9,541 bases of DNA. It comes from Hyphomicrobiales bacterium (GTDB taxonomy: Bacteria; Pseudomonadota; Alphaproteobacteria; Rhizobiales; JAKIUO01). The notes beneath the pieces are model-generated. The model was given only the letters and a program-made list of their open reading frames with translations, was not told the DNA's origin and did no database searches. The position numbers and the translations under genes are program-made. This document shows positions 1 to 6,332 of the stretch, one piece after another. Position 1 is the first letter of the stretch; each line of letters begins with the position of its first letter. The DNA lies in the NCBI GenBank assembly GCA_027069645.1, contig JALXEI010000372.1, positions 1-9,541 on the forward strand, read 5' to 3'.

Positions 1-912
1 GCGTATGCTTTTATCAGCACACAGAAATTCGACCCAGCCGGTTTTGGCCACCCAGTCAGCAATGGCGGCGGCATTGTCATCGGCGCGCTTGATGAGGCCG
101 GACAGCCCGCCCTGTTCCCTGGCCCATGCGAGCGCCGCGATATAGTCTTCAACGGCCAGCATGGAAGGGGTGTTGATGGTCGCGCCCTCGAAAATCCCCT
201 TGATGAGCTTGCCCTTGTTCGTGAGGCGAAAGATTTTCGGCAGCGGCCAGGGCGGCGTGTAGCTTTCAAGGCGGGCAACGGCACGCGGGCTTAAAATCAA
301 CATGCCGTGTGCCGCTTCGCCGCCCAGCACTTTTTGCCAGGAATAAGTCGTAACGTCGAGCTTGTCCCAGGCCAGGTCCTGCGCAAAGGCGGCAGAGGTG
401 GCGTCGCATATGGTCAGGCCTTCGCGATCCGCTGCGATCCAGTCACCATCGGGAACCCGCACGCCGGAAGTGGTGCCATTCCATGTGAACACCACATCGC
501 GCGAAAAATCCACAGCGCCAAGGTCCGGCAGTTCGCCATAACCGGCGTCCAGCACCCGCACATCGTCAAGCTTCAACTGGTTTTTGACATCATTGACCCA
601 GCCCTTGCCAAAGCTCTCCCAGTAAAGCATGTCAACGCCGCGTTCACCCAGAAGCGACCACATGGCCATTTCCACAGCGCCGGTATCAGAAGCCGGGACA
701 ATGCCGATCAGATAATCATCGGGAACGCCCAGAATCTCGCGGCTTTCGTCAATCGCCTGCTTGAGACGGGCCTTGCCGGGCCTGGAGCGATGCGAGCGCC
801 CCAGCAGCTCCAGATCGAAATTTTCGGGAGTCCAGCCCTGCCGTTTGGCACAGGGGCCGGAAGAGAAACGCGGATTAACCGGTCGCGTGGCCGGTTTTGT
901 GACATTCGTCAT
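1..912 (-). CDS. serC: Phosphoserine aminotransferase, 3' end cut by window edge
   Basis: SerC is a PLP-dependent cytosolic enzyme that transaminates 3-phosphohydroxypyruvate with glutamate to give phosphoserine, the second step of serine synthesis; family members also act in vitamin B6 synthesis. The visible 304 residues start MTNVTKPATRPVNPRFSSGP and contain ASDTGAVEMAMWSLLG, which holds a cofactor-phosphate contact region, and TTYSWQKVLGGEAAHGM, where K194 is the expected PLP Schiff-base lysine. The sequence resembles the alphaproteobacterial/Methanosarcina-type SerC. Full proteins are about 390 residues, so roughly the last 85 lie off the left edge. The ATG at 912 is chosen because the protein begins there as in relatives, with a purine-rich GGAAGG 11 nt upstream. 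The upstream leader looks like a serC RNA motif. In related genomes serA usually follows, here outside the window. Confidence 0.95.
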   Translation of the reverse strand, partial: MTNVTKPATRPVNPRFSSGPCAKRQGWTPENFDLELLGRSHRSRPGKARLKQAIDESREILGVPDDYLIGIVPASDTGAVEMAMWSLLGERGVDMLYWESFGKGWVNDVKNQLKLDDVRVLDAGYGELPDLGAVDFSRDVVFTWNGTTSGVRVPDGDWIAADREGLTICDATSAAFAQDLAWDKLDVTTYSWQKVLGGEAAHGMLILSPRAVARLESYTPPWPLPKIFRLTNKGKLIKGIFEGATINTPSMLAVEDYIAALAWAREQGGLSGLIKRADDNAAAIADWVAKTGWVEFLCADKSIR

Positions 913-990
913 GTGTGATCTATCCTTCCAGATAGTTAGCCTCTCGTTGGGGAGAGGTGGCCCGCCTCGGCCAATAGGCCTCTCGATTGA
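913..990 (-). ncRNA. Putative serC RNA motif leader (cis-regulatory)
   Basis: The 5' leader of serC, read on the minus strand, contains compact hairpins: GGCC-tatt-GGCC (980-969), a perfect 6-bp stem CCTCTC/GAGAGG with loop CCCAAC (957-940), and a small CTATC/GATAG stem (935-920) that encloses the GGAAGG ribosome binding site. Position directly upstream of serC, small size and the two GC-rich hairpins match what is known of the serC RNA motif described in Alphaproteobacteria, a candidate cis-regulatory RNA without a proven ligand. The assignment rests on memory of that family and context; no covariance search was run. The stem around the ribosome binding site would suit control of translation initiation, but that is inference. 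Confidence 0.6.
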
Positions 991-999
991 CAGAGTCAA
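987..999. promoter_or_regulatory. Perfect palindrome TTGAC-AGA-GTCAA at serC promoter
   Basis: A 5-bp perfect inverted repeat with a 3-bp centre sits just downstream of the candidate serC -10 box, covering the predicted start point. This is where a repressor operator would be expected. The repeat is short and could be chance; no regulator is recognised. Confidence 0.3.
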
Positions 1000-1028
1000 A
1001 TAAATTATCTGCGGCATATTCTTTTCAA
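1000..1028 (-). promoter_or_regulatory. Possible sigma-70-type promoter of serC
   Basis: On the minus strand TTGAAA (1028-1023) and ATTTAT (1005-1000) are separated by 17 nt, placing a transcription start near 993 and just upstream of the structured serC leader. The -10 match is poor at its last position. It is a pattern match only. Confidence 0.35.
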
Positions 1029-1079
1029 ATAGCCGGTGGCTATGGACATCCTGTCAGCAACCCGGTGGTGCCTGCTGAA

Positions 1080-1100
1080 CGGGTAACGGTTTGTCACCCG
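1080..1100. repeat. Small hairpin CGGGTAAC/GTCACCCG
   Basis: Two 8-nt arms (1080-1087 and 1093-1100) pair at 7 of 8 positions around a 5-nt loop GGTTT. It lies in the gene-free gap between serC and xerD, 30 bp outside the inverted-repeat element. No T-tract follows directly, and no gene ends nearby, so a terminator role is not supported. It could be a relic or a structured part of an untranslated region. Confidence 0.35.
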
Positions 1101-1130
1101 GCTTTCCGTCATCTTTATGAGTTTTCGGCC

Positions 1131-1396
1131 TAGGTCATAAACTCGTAAACAGGGTCGAGAATGGTGCCAAAAGCGCAAAAATACGAGGTTAAAATGATCG
1201 CAGCGCGTACTTTTGTACGAGCAAGGTCATTTTGACCGCGGATTGCAGCGCTTTTGGCATCCTGCGGACAGGGCATATTTGCTCCCCCGCTGTGTTGCAA
1301 GCTCTTGAAAACCACAAGGTTTCCTGCGAACTTGCGCCTTGCGGGAAAACAAATCTGCTCCTGCCATTTCGACCCTGTTTATGAGTTTATGACCTA
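1131..1396. mobile_element. MITE-like element with TA-flanked terminal inverted repeats
   Basis: The ends form long inverted repeats: 1131-1164 (starting taggtcataaactcgtaaac) and 1364-1396, whose reverse complement starts taggtcataaactcataaac. The 34- and 33-nt arms differ by one substitution and one indel. Both outer ends are TA, as expected if TA was duplicated on insertion, a habit of IS630/Tc1-mariner elements and of some IS5-family groups. At 266 bp it is far too short for a transposase, and no transposase-like peptide is visible; a 61-codon minus-strand reading frame (1315-1130) runs out through the left repeat but has no recognisable domain. The best explanation is a non-autonomous transposon mobilised in trans by a relative. 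The family is not identified, and a chromosomal repeat of another kind remains possible. Confidence 0.6.
1165..1259. repeat. Nested 95-nt palindrome inside the MITE-like element
   Basis: Three pairs of arms share one centre near 1212: the outer perfect 11-bp pair TGCCAAAAGCG/CGCTTTTGGCA (1165-1175, 1249-1259), the middle pair GGTTAAAATGATC/GGTCATTTTGACC (1187-1199, 1225-1237; 11 of 13 positions pair), and the inner pair GTAC-tttt-GTAC (1207-1218). The concentric arrangement means that the strand can fold as one long hairpin with internal loops, as RNA or as a DNA cruciform. It occupies the left part of the element, off-centre relative to the terminal repeats. Confidence 0.7.
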
Positions 1397-1430
1397 AACG
1401 ACCTGTTAGGAAGATACAGGCAGGCTGCGA

Positions 1431-1435
1431 GGAGG
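1431..1435 (+). promoter_or_regulatory. Strong Shine-Dalgarno GGAGG for an out-of-frame ATG before xerD
   Basis: GGAGG lies 8 nt before an ATG at 1444. That ATG opens a 37-codon frame (to the TGA at 1555-1557) that is out of frame with xerD and overlaps its first 30 or so codons. The peptide (MAAGEKANGQGQPSGTFSGN...) resembles no family I know. It may be a translated leader frame, a coincidence, or evidence of a past indel at the xerD start. Confidence 0.4.
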
Positions 1436-1451
1436 TGTGAATCATGGCAGC

Positions 1452-1456
1452 GGGAG
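1452..1456 (+). promoter_or_regulatory. Ribosome binding site GGGAG of xerD
   Basis: GGGAG is 9 nt before the ATG at 1466, a good spacing, and fixes the xerD start there. The stronger GGAGG 21 nt further upstream serves a different reading frame. Confidence 0.6.
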
Positions 1457-1465
1457 AAAAGGCAA

Positions 1466-2407
1466 ATGGGCAGGGACAGCCATCTGGAACTTTTTCTGGA
1501 AATGCTGAGCGCCGAACGCGGTGCTGCACAAAATACGCTTTCGGCCTATCGGCGTGATCTGGAGCATTTCGAGAGTTTTGCACGTACCACCGGCGTAAAA
1601 ATGAGAGCTTTGTCGACGGAACAGATCCGCACCTATCTGGGACAGCTCAATGATGAGGGGCTGGCGGTTTCGACCCGTTCGCGCAAATTGTCGGCGCTGC
1701 GGCAATATTATCGCTTTTTGTTCATTGAGGGCCTGCGCGGGGATGATCCGGCGAGCGAGCTTTCGGCGCCCAAAAAGGCCCGTTCATTGCCCAAAACACT
1801 GAGTGTTGACGAGGTTGACCACCTGCTGGAAATTGCCGCCCGTGAGGCCAGGACCGCCACGGGACGAAAACGGCTGCCTGCCATTCGGCTCAATTGCCTG
1901 CTTGAACTGCTCTATGCCACGGGCTTGCGCGTCACCGAGCTGGTCAGCCTGCCCAAAACCTTCATGCGCGCCGATGACCGCATGATCATGGTAAAGGGCA
2001 AGGGCGGGCGCGAGCGCATCGTACCGCTCAACACTGCTGCAAGGCGGGCCATTGCTGCTTATGTGAGCCACATGAAAGAGCATCACAAAAAGGTGCGCAA
2101 TGCTTCGGCTTTTCTGTTTCCTTCAAGCGGGGTGGACGGGCATTTGACCCGGCAAAGGCTGGTACAGGAATTGAAAGCACTGGCCGGGCGGGCAGGGCTC
2201 CCGCCCGAAAACATCTCCCCCCATGTGTTGCGCCATGCCTTTGCCTCGCATCTGCTGGAGCGCGGGGCCGATTTGCGGGCGGTGCAGCAATTGCTGGGGC
2301 ACGCGGATATTTCCACTACGCAGATCTATACCCATGTGCTCGACGAGCGTTTGCGCTCGCTGGTGAATGACCATCATCCCCTGGCCTCTTATACCAACCG
2401 CCTTTGA
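1466..2407 (+). CDS. xerD: Site-specific tyrosine recombinase XerD
   Basis: XerD works with XerC at the chromosomal dif site to resolve chromosome dimers at cell division. The 313 residues show the usual two parts: an N-terminal SAM-like core-binding domain (about 5-90; SAERGAAQNTLSAYRRDL) and the C-terminal catalytic domain (about 110-300). All six catalytic positions are present: R155 (ATGLR), K179 (GKGGRER), H253 and R256 (HVLRH), H279 (LLGH) and the nucleophile Y288 (STTQIYTHV), with spacings as in E. coli XerD except a 2-residue longer middle. The XerD-type N-terminus and the neighbouring accA, a common pairing in Hyphomicrobiales, favour XerD over XerC. The ATG at 1466 follows GGGAG; no in-frame start is better. 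The MITE-like element ends 70 bp upstream and may lie in or near its promoter. Confidence 0.93.
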   Translation: MGRDSHLELFLEMLSAERGAAQNTLSAYRRDLEHFESFARTTGVKMRALSTEQIRTYLGQLNDEGLAVSTRSRKLSALRQYYRFLFIEGLRGDDPASELSAPKKARSLPKTLSVDEVDHLLEIAAREARTATGRKRLPAIRLNCLLELLYATGLRVTELVSLPKTFMRADDRMIMVKGKGGRERIVPLNTAARRAIAAYVSHMKEHHKKVRNASAFLFPSSGVDGHLTRQRLVQELKALAGRAGLPPENISPHVLRHAFASHLLERGADLRAVQQLLGHADISTTQIYTHVLDERLRSLVNDHHPLASYTNRL

Positions 2408-2629
2408 TATTAATCGTCGCGGCACAGGGCATTTTGCATTTTTCGAGGTGTTGGCAGGGTGACAATATATCTCTGTTATTTTGCGTTCATATTGGTTATT
2501 AACGCTGTAAAACGGCTCTGGTGTGCCGGTTCTTGACAGCGGCAGACCAAAGGCTCACCCTGGCATCGTCAGAACAGGGATGTACATAAACCCGTATGCC
2601 CGACCCCGTAACCGTACAGGCTCCAGCCC

Positions 2630-3595
2630 ATGCGCACCTATCTTGATTTTGAAACCCCCATACGCGAACTGGAAGTAAAAGCCAGGGACCTGAGAACCGT
2701 TGAAGAAGGCGATGATGATACCGTCTCTGTGGAAGAAAAGATTACCGCGCTTGAGGAAAAGGCCCGGGAAAAACTGGAAGAAATTTATGGAAATCTGACG
2801 CCGTGGCAAAAATGCCAGGTTGCGCGGCATCCCGAACGGCCGCATTTTTCAAATTTTATCAAGGCCCTTTTTGAACACTACACACCCCTCGCCGGGGATC
2901 GTTATCACGGTGAAGATCCGGCTATTCAGGCCGGACTGGCCTCGTTTCGCGGGCGCAGTGTGCTCATCATGGGACATGAAAAGGGCTGGGATACAGAGTC
3001 CCGAATACATCACAATTTCGGCATGGCGCGGCCTGAAGGTTATCGCAAGGCCGTGCGCCTGATGGAAATGGCCGATCGTTTCGATATTCCGGTGATCACC
3101 CTGGTGGATACAGCCGGGGCCTATCCGGGGATAGGGGCCGAGGAACGCGGCCAGTCCGAGGCCATCGCCCGCTCGACTGATTGCTGCCTGTCGCTGGGCG
3201 TGCCGATGATTACACTGGTGATTGGCGAAGGCGGGTCCGGCGGTGCCATTGCCATTGCCACGGCCAACAAGGTGCTGATGCTGGAACATGCCATTTATAC
3301 AGTGATCTCCCCGGAAGGCGCTGCCTCGATCCTGTGGCGCGATGCCGGCAAGGCCGTTGATGCGGCCACCAATATGCGCATAACTGCGGCCGATCTGCTG
3401 GAAATGGGTATTATCGACGAGGTTATACCGGAGCCTGTCGGCGGCGCTCATCGTGACCCGGAAAAGACTTTCGAGGCGGTTGGCGAATCCCTTGAGCGGC
3501 TGCTTGCCGGTTATGACAGGTTTACACCGCAAGAGGTTCGGGCAGAGCGACAGGAGAAATATCTCGCGATGGGGGAAGACACAGGCGGAGAATAG
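2630..3595 (+). CDS. accA: Acetyl-CoA carboxylase carboxyltransferase subunit alpha
   Basis: AccA pairs with AccD to form the carboxyltransferase that moves the carboxyl group from biotin-BCCP to acetyl-CoA, making malonyl-CoA for fatty acid synthesis. The 321-residue length is normal. The N-terminal MRTYLDFETPIRELEVKARDL helix is typical, a charged coiled-coil-like stretch spans about 28-52, and the crotonase-fold core carries DTAGAYPGIGAEERGQ (160-175), GEGGSGGAIAI (199-209) and SPEGAASILWRD (227-238), the acyl-CoA and oxyanion-site regions. An in-frame TAA at 2609-2611 makes ATG 2630 the first possible ATG. Its Shine-Dalgarno is weak (only AGG some 10 nt upstream). A 222-bp gap separates it from xerD; a TTGACA occurs at 2533-2538 but lacks a good -10 partner, so separate transcription is likely but unproven. 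Confidence 0.96.
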   Translation: MRTYLDFETPIRELEVKARDLRTVEEGDDDTVSVEEKITALEEKAREKLEEIYGNLTPWQKCQVARHPERPHFSNFIKALFEHYTPLAGDRYHGEDPAIQAGLASFRGRSVLIMGHEKGWDTESRIHHNFGMARPEGYRKAVRLMEMADRFDIPVITLVDTAGAYPGIGAEERGQSEAIARSTDCCLSLGVPMITLVIGEGGSGGAIAIATANKVLMLEHAIYTVISPEGAASILWRDAGKAVDAATNMRITAADLLEMGIIDEVIPEPVGGAHRDPEKTFEAVGESLERLLAGYDRFTPQEVRAERQEKYLAMGEDTGGE

Positions 3596-3623
3596 CCCCT
3601 TGTCCTGACTTCAGAGCCAGTGT

Positions 3624-3627
3624 GGAG
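3624..3627 (+). promoter_or_regulatory. Ribosome binding site GGAG deciding the Sco1 start
   Basis: GGAG lies only 2 nt before the ATG at 3630 but 8 nt before the ATG at 3636. This supports the second ATG as the start, shortening the protein by two residues. Confidence 0.6.
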
Positions 3628-3635
3628 AAATGATC

Positions 3636-4247
3636 ATGTCCCGCAGAAATCTTATCATAATACTCGGACTGCTGATCGTTCCTGGTATTGCCTTGATTGG
3701 CCTGATAATGAAATCCCCGGAGGGGCAAACGGGCGGTGAGGCTCTGATTGGCGGCCCCTTCGAACTCATTGATCATACCGGCAAAAAGGTCACCGACAGG
3801 GATTATCGCGGCAAATTCATGCTGGTCTATTTCGGTTTTACCTATTGTCCCGATGTCTGCCCGACCGAATTGCAGAATATTGCCGGCGCGCTCGATATTA
3901 TTGGCGAACGGCGTCGCAAACATCTGGTGCCGCTGTTCGTGACCATTGATCCGGAACGTGATACGCGCGAATTGATGGCAACCTATGTCGATAATTTTCA
4001 TCCAGACCTTGTGGGTCTGACCGGAACTCCCGATCAGATCAGGAAGATCGCAAAAGCCTATCGCGTCTATTACAAAAAGGTGAAGGAAAAGGACAGTCCG
4101 GACGGTTATACGATGGATCATTCGGCACTGGTTTTCCTGATGGATGACAAGGGGCGGTATGTGCGCCACTTTTCCTATGGTACAGATAGCGAGCAAATGG
4201 CCAAAGGTCTCAAAAAGGCCATTGACCGGCGCTTTCCGGCCTCCTGA
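3636..4247 (+). CDS. SCO1/SenC/PrrC family copper chaperone, membrane anchored
   Basis: Sco proteins sit on the outer face of the inner membrane, bind copper through two cysteines and a histidine, and help assemble the CuA centre of cytochrome c oxidase; some act as thiol-disulfide oxidoreductases. From the ATG at 3636 the protein has 203 residues: a positive start (MSRR), one hydrophobic anchor (about 6-25), and a thioredoxin-fold domain (about 38-200) with CPDVC (C71 and C75), DPERD (105-109) and the third copper ligand H162 in DHSALVFLMD. All three metal ligands are present, so it should be functional. It is 40 bp after accA and could be cotranscribed. No cytochrome oxidase subunit gene is adjacent in the window, so which oxidase it serves is not shown. 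Confidence 0.93.
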   Translation: MSRRNLIIILGLLIVPGIALIGLIMKSPEGQTGGEALIGGPFELIDHTGKKVTDRDYRGKFMLVYFGFTYCPDVCPTELQNIAGALDIIGERRRKHLVPLFVTIDPERDTRELMATYVDNFHPDLVGLTGTPDQIRKIAKAYRVYYKKVKEKDSPDGYTMDHSALVFLMDDKGRYVRHFSYGTDSEQMAKGLKKAIDRRFPAS

Positions 4248-4327
4248 GGCGCTATTCAACAACAGGACGACCGGAACCCGTTTGTGATATAGTTGCGCAC
4301 GAAAACGATTCGCGGGAGCGGTTATTA

Positions 4328-5110
4328 ATGTCCATTGGCAATGACAGCTATCATCTGGCCCATGAAAACCTGGTGCGCCCTGTGCTGGTCAGAAAGTCGC
4401 CGCGGGCAAAACGGATGACCTTGCGGGTCAGTCCGACCAAACGCGATATTACCCTGACCATTCCGCGCCATACCGGGCAAAAGCGGGCCGGTGCCTTTAT
4501 CGAGCAGCATATCGACTGGCTGAACCGGCAACTGGATGATCTTCCCGCACCGGTTCCGTTTGAAGATGGCGCTTTTATTCCCTATCAGGGCGAGAGTCAC
4601 AGGCTGGTTTTTTGTGGCCCGCGAACAGCGGCACACAAGGGATGGCGCGTGGTGACAAGAAAGGCCGGGAACGGAGAACGGGAAGGTGCCGGTGCAGAGC
4701 ATTTACATGCAGGCGGTGCGACGCTGCATATTCTTGGCGCAACCGATCACGCTCCGCGGCGTCTTGCAGACTGGCTGAAGAAGCAGGCCAGACAGAAAAT
4801 CACCCGGCGGGTTGATCATCATGCCGAACGACTGGGCCTGTCCTATACGCGGCTTGGTATTCGTGACCAGACATCGCGCTGGGGATCCTGTTCGTCCAAT
4901 CGGACCCTGTCTTTTTCCTGGCGGCTGATCTTCGCACCTCGCGAGGTTCTTGATTATGTTGCGGCGCACGAGGTGGCCCATTTGCGCGAGATGAACCATT
5001 CGCCGCGTTTCTGGAAGCTGGTGGCGACAACATTGCCCGACTATCAGCAGGCCCGCCAGTGGTTGCGGGACAACGGACAGGATTTGCATCGTTATGGCGT
5101 CAGCGAGTAG
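4328..5110 (+). CDS. YgjP-like (DUF45, M48-related) zinc metallopeptidase domain protein
   Basis: The protein has 260 residues and no signal peptide or membrane segment, so it is probably cytosolic. The N-terminal half (about 12-110) has the basic RKSPRAKRMTLRVSP and beta-rich pattern typical of this family. The C-terminal half carries the signature: RWGSCSSNRTLSFSWRL (184-200) followed by HEVAH (214-218) and MNHSPRFW (222-229), in which H214, H218 and H224 should bind zinc and E215 should be the catalytic base. The family (COG1451) is widespread, but its substrates are not established. GGGAG 9 nt before the ATG supports the start. It overlaps nadD by 17 bp, suggesting coupled expression. A TATAGT at 4288-4293 could be a -10 box, but its -35 is poor. 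Confidence 0.9.
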   Translation: MSIGNDSYHLAHENLVRPVLVRKSPRAKRMTLRVSPTKRDITLTIPRHTGQKRAGAFIEQHIDWLNRQLDDLPAPVPFEDGAFIPYQGESHRLVFCGPRTAAHKGWRVVTRKAGNGEREGAGAEHLHAGGATLHILGATDHAPRRLADWLKKQARQKITRRVDHHAERLGLSYTRLGIRDQTSRWGSCSSNRTLSFSWRLIFAPREVLDYVAAHEVAHLREMNHSPRFWKLVATTLPDYQQARQWLRDNGQDLHRYGVSE

Positions 5111-5765
5111 GGAAAGCACACCGTTGACTGCAATGTCGTCCGGAATGTCTGAAGGGCGCATTGACGATGCTTTTTTGAAGCCGCCACCCGCCCCGCGCGG
5201 CGCGCGAATCGGATTGCTGGGGGGCTCTTTTGATCCACCGCACCGCGGTCATGTCCATATCTCTCTTGAAGCTTTGAAACGGTTGCAACTGGATCAGGTC
5301 TGGTGGCTGGTCAGTCCCGGCAATCCGCTGAAGTCGAGAGGGCCCTGGCCACTGGTGCAACGCTTGCAGCAATGTACCGATCTTGTTGATCATCCCAAAA
5401 TCAGAATAACAGCCTTCGAGGCGGCGCGGGGTGCCCCCTGGACCATCGAGACCCTGCGCTTTCTCACGAGGCGATTTCCGGCAACCCGTTTTGTCTGGCT
5501 GATGGGGGCCGATAATCTGGCCGGTATTCACCTGTGGCGAGACTGGCAAAATATATTTGCAACTCTTCCGATCGCCGTTATGGATCGACCGGGGCAACGT
5601 CACAGGGCCGGGGCGTCACCTGCCGCTCACCGGTTTGCATCCAGCCGTATGGGTGAGCGCTCTGCCTGCCTTCTGGCGGCAAGCAAGCCACCGGCATGGA
5701 CCCTGTTGTCCGTGCCTTTGTCCCATGCAAGCTCAACCGGAATCCGGCAGAAATATCGCGTCTGA
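5094..5765 (+). CDS. nadD: Nicotinate-nucleotide adenylyltransferase
   Basis: NadD joins nicotinate mononucleotide and ATP to make deamido-NAD, a central cytosolic step in NAD synthesis. The Rossmann-like nucleotidyltransferase core begins at RIGLLGGSFDPPHRGHVHI (38-56), with the family (H/T)xGH motif PHRGH, and ends with SSTGIRQKY (213-221), the ISSTxIR-type ATP-binding motif. The middle MGADNLAGIHLWRDWQ (137-152) is also typical. The length of 223 is slightly long because about 37 residues, rich in Ser and Pro, precede the core. The first ATG (5094) overlaps the upstream gene by 17 bp and has AGGA about 10 nt upstream; ATGs at 5133 and 5145 would give more usual lengths but lack a clear ribosome binding site. 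In many Hyphomicrobiales nadD lies between proA and rsfS; here it does not. Confidence 0.93.
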   Translation: MASASRESTPLTAMSSGMSEGRIDDAFLKPPPAPRGARIGLLGGSFDPPHRGHVHISLEALKRLQLDQVWWLVSPGNPLKSRGPWPLVQRLQQCTDLVDHPKIRITAFEAARGAPWTIETLRFLTRRFPATRFVWLMGADNLAGIHLWRDWQNIFATLPIAVMDRPGQRHRAGASPAAHRFASSRMGERSACLLAASKPPAWTLLSVPLSHASSTGIRQKYRV

Positions 5766-5780
5766 TGTGGGCGGCAGGCA

Positions 5781-5804
5781 AGAGGTATCATACCGGTTAC
5801 CTCT
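5781..5804. terminator. Hairpin in the nadD / HIT convergent gap, possible terminator
   Basis: A perfect 7-bp inverted repeat AGAGGTA/TACCTCT with a 10-nt loop lies 16 bp after the nadD stop, between two converging genes, where a bidirectional terminator would be expected. There is no T-tract on either strand, so intrinsic termination would be weak. A second, looser stem, GAGTAA (5824-5829) with TTACTC (5851-5856), lies nearer the HIT gene. Confidence 0.35.
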
Positions 5805-5873
5805 GAAAGCAACGCACGCGTTTGAGTAAAACCGGTGACCTTTCAACGGGTTACTCCAGCCTGCATTTCGTTA

Positions 5874-6305
5874 TCATTTGAGACGTGTCTCGACAGCGGT
5901 ACGGATTTTGTCGGCATTGGTCGCAAGTATGTCTTCCTGTTCCATATCGCTTGCCGCATGTTTGAGCGGCACATCAATATATCGCGGCACGATGTGGAAA
6001 TGGATGTGAAAGACCATCTGACCGGCAGGAGCTCCGTTGAACTGCTGAATCATGAAACCATCCGCCCCCATCGCCTCGACAATCACCGGGGCCAGCCGTT
6101 GGACCGTCCGGATCAGCGTGCACAGATCGTCTGGCGCGACGTCAAGCATATTGATGGCCGGCGTTTTGGGAATGACAAGGCTGTGGCCCTTTGAGCGCGG
6201 CATGATATCCAGAAAGGCGAAGGTTTCATCATCCTCGTATATTTTATGCGCGGGCATTTCACCGCGCAGGATCTTTGCAAAAATATTGTTGTCATCATAG
6301 GTCAT
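5874..6305 (-). CDS. HIT family nucleotide-binding hydrolase (HINT-like)
   Basis: HIT proteins bind nucleotides and hydrolyse nucleoside phosphoramidates or related nucleotide conjugates; Hint-type members are small cytosolic homodimers. The 143 residues cover the whole fold, from NNIFAKILRGEMPAHKIYED (6-25), typical of bacterial HIT proteins, through GHSLVIPK (40-47) to the triad VFHIHFHIVPR (98-108), where H102 is the expected nucleophile and H100 and H104 assist. GGGGGA about 9-10 nt before the ATG at 6305 supports the start. It is the last gene of the leftward cluster, 27 bp after the acetyltransferase stop. The in vivo substrate cannot be read from sequence. Confidence 0.93.
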   Translation of the reverse strand: MTYDDNNIFAKILRGEMPAHKIYEDDETFAFLDIMPRSKGHSLVIPKTPAINMLDVAPDDLCTLIRTVQRLAPVIVEAMGADGFMIQQFNGAPAGQMVFHIHFHIVPRYIDVPLKHAASDMEQEDILATNADKIRTAVETRLK

Positions 6306-6332
6306 GATCTTGTGTCCCCCGATAGAAGCCGG

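Noticed and set aside
307..918. 203-codon plus-strand open frame opposite serC
   Set aside because: It is antisense to a clear SerC protein, has no recognisable domain, and its composition fits a shadow of the real gene.
1130..1315. 61-codon minus-strand frame ending in the left terminal repeat of the MITE-like element
   Set aside because: It runs straight through the palindrome and terminal repeat and has no domain, so it is more likely a by-product of the repeat than a gene.
1227..1583. 118-codon minus-strand frame across the element and the xerD 5' end
   Set aside because: It overlaps xerD antisense and has no family features.
2533..2561. TTGACA as a possible accA promoter
   Set aside because: At 17-nt spacing the -10 position reads CACCCT, a poor match; not called as a promoter.
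2849..3532. 227-codon minus-strand frame opposite accA
   Set aside because: Shadow of accA; rich in His, Arg and Gly with no known motif.
3522..4262. 246-codon minus-strand frame opposite the Sco1 gene
   Set aside because: Antisense shadow; the plus strand encodes a complete copper chaperone with all ligands.
5811..5822. AACGC-AC-GCGTT palindrome after nadD
   Set aside because: Arms are only 5 bp with a 2-nt loop too tight to fold as RNA; likely chance.
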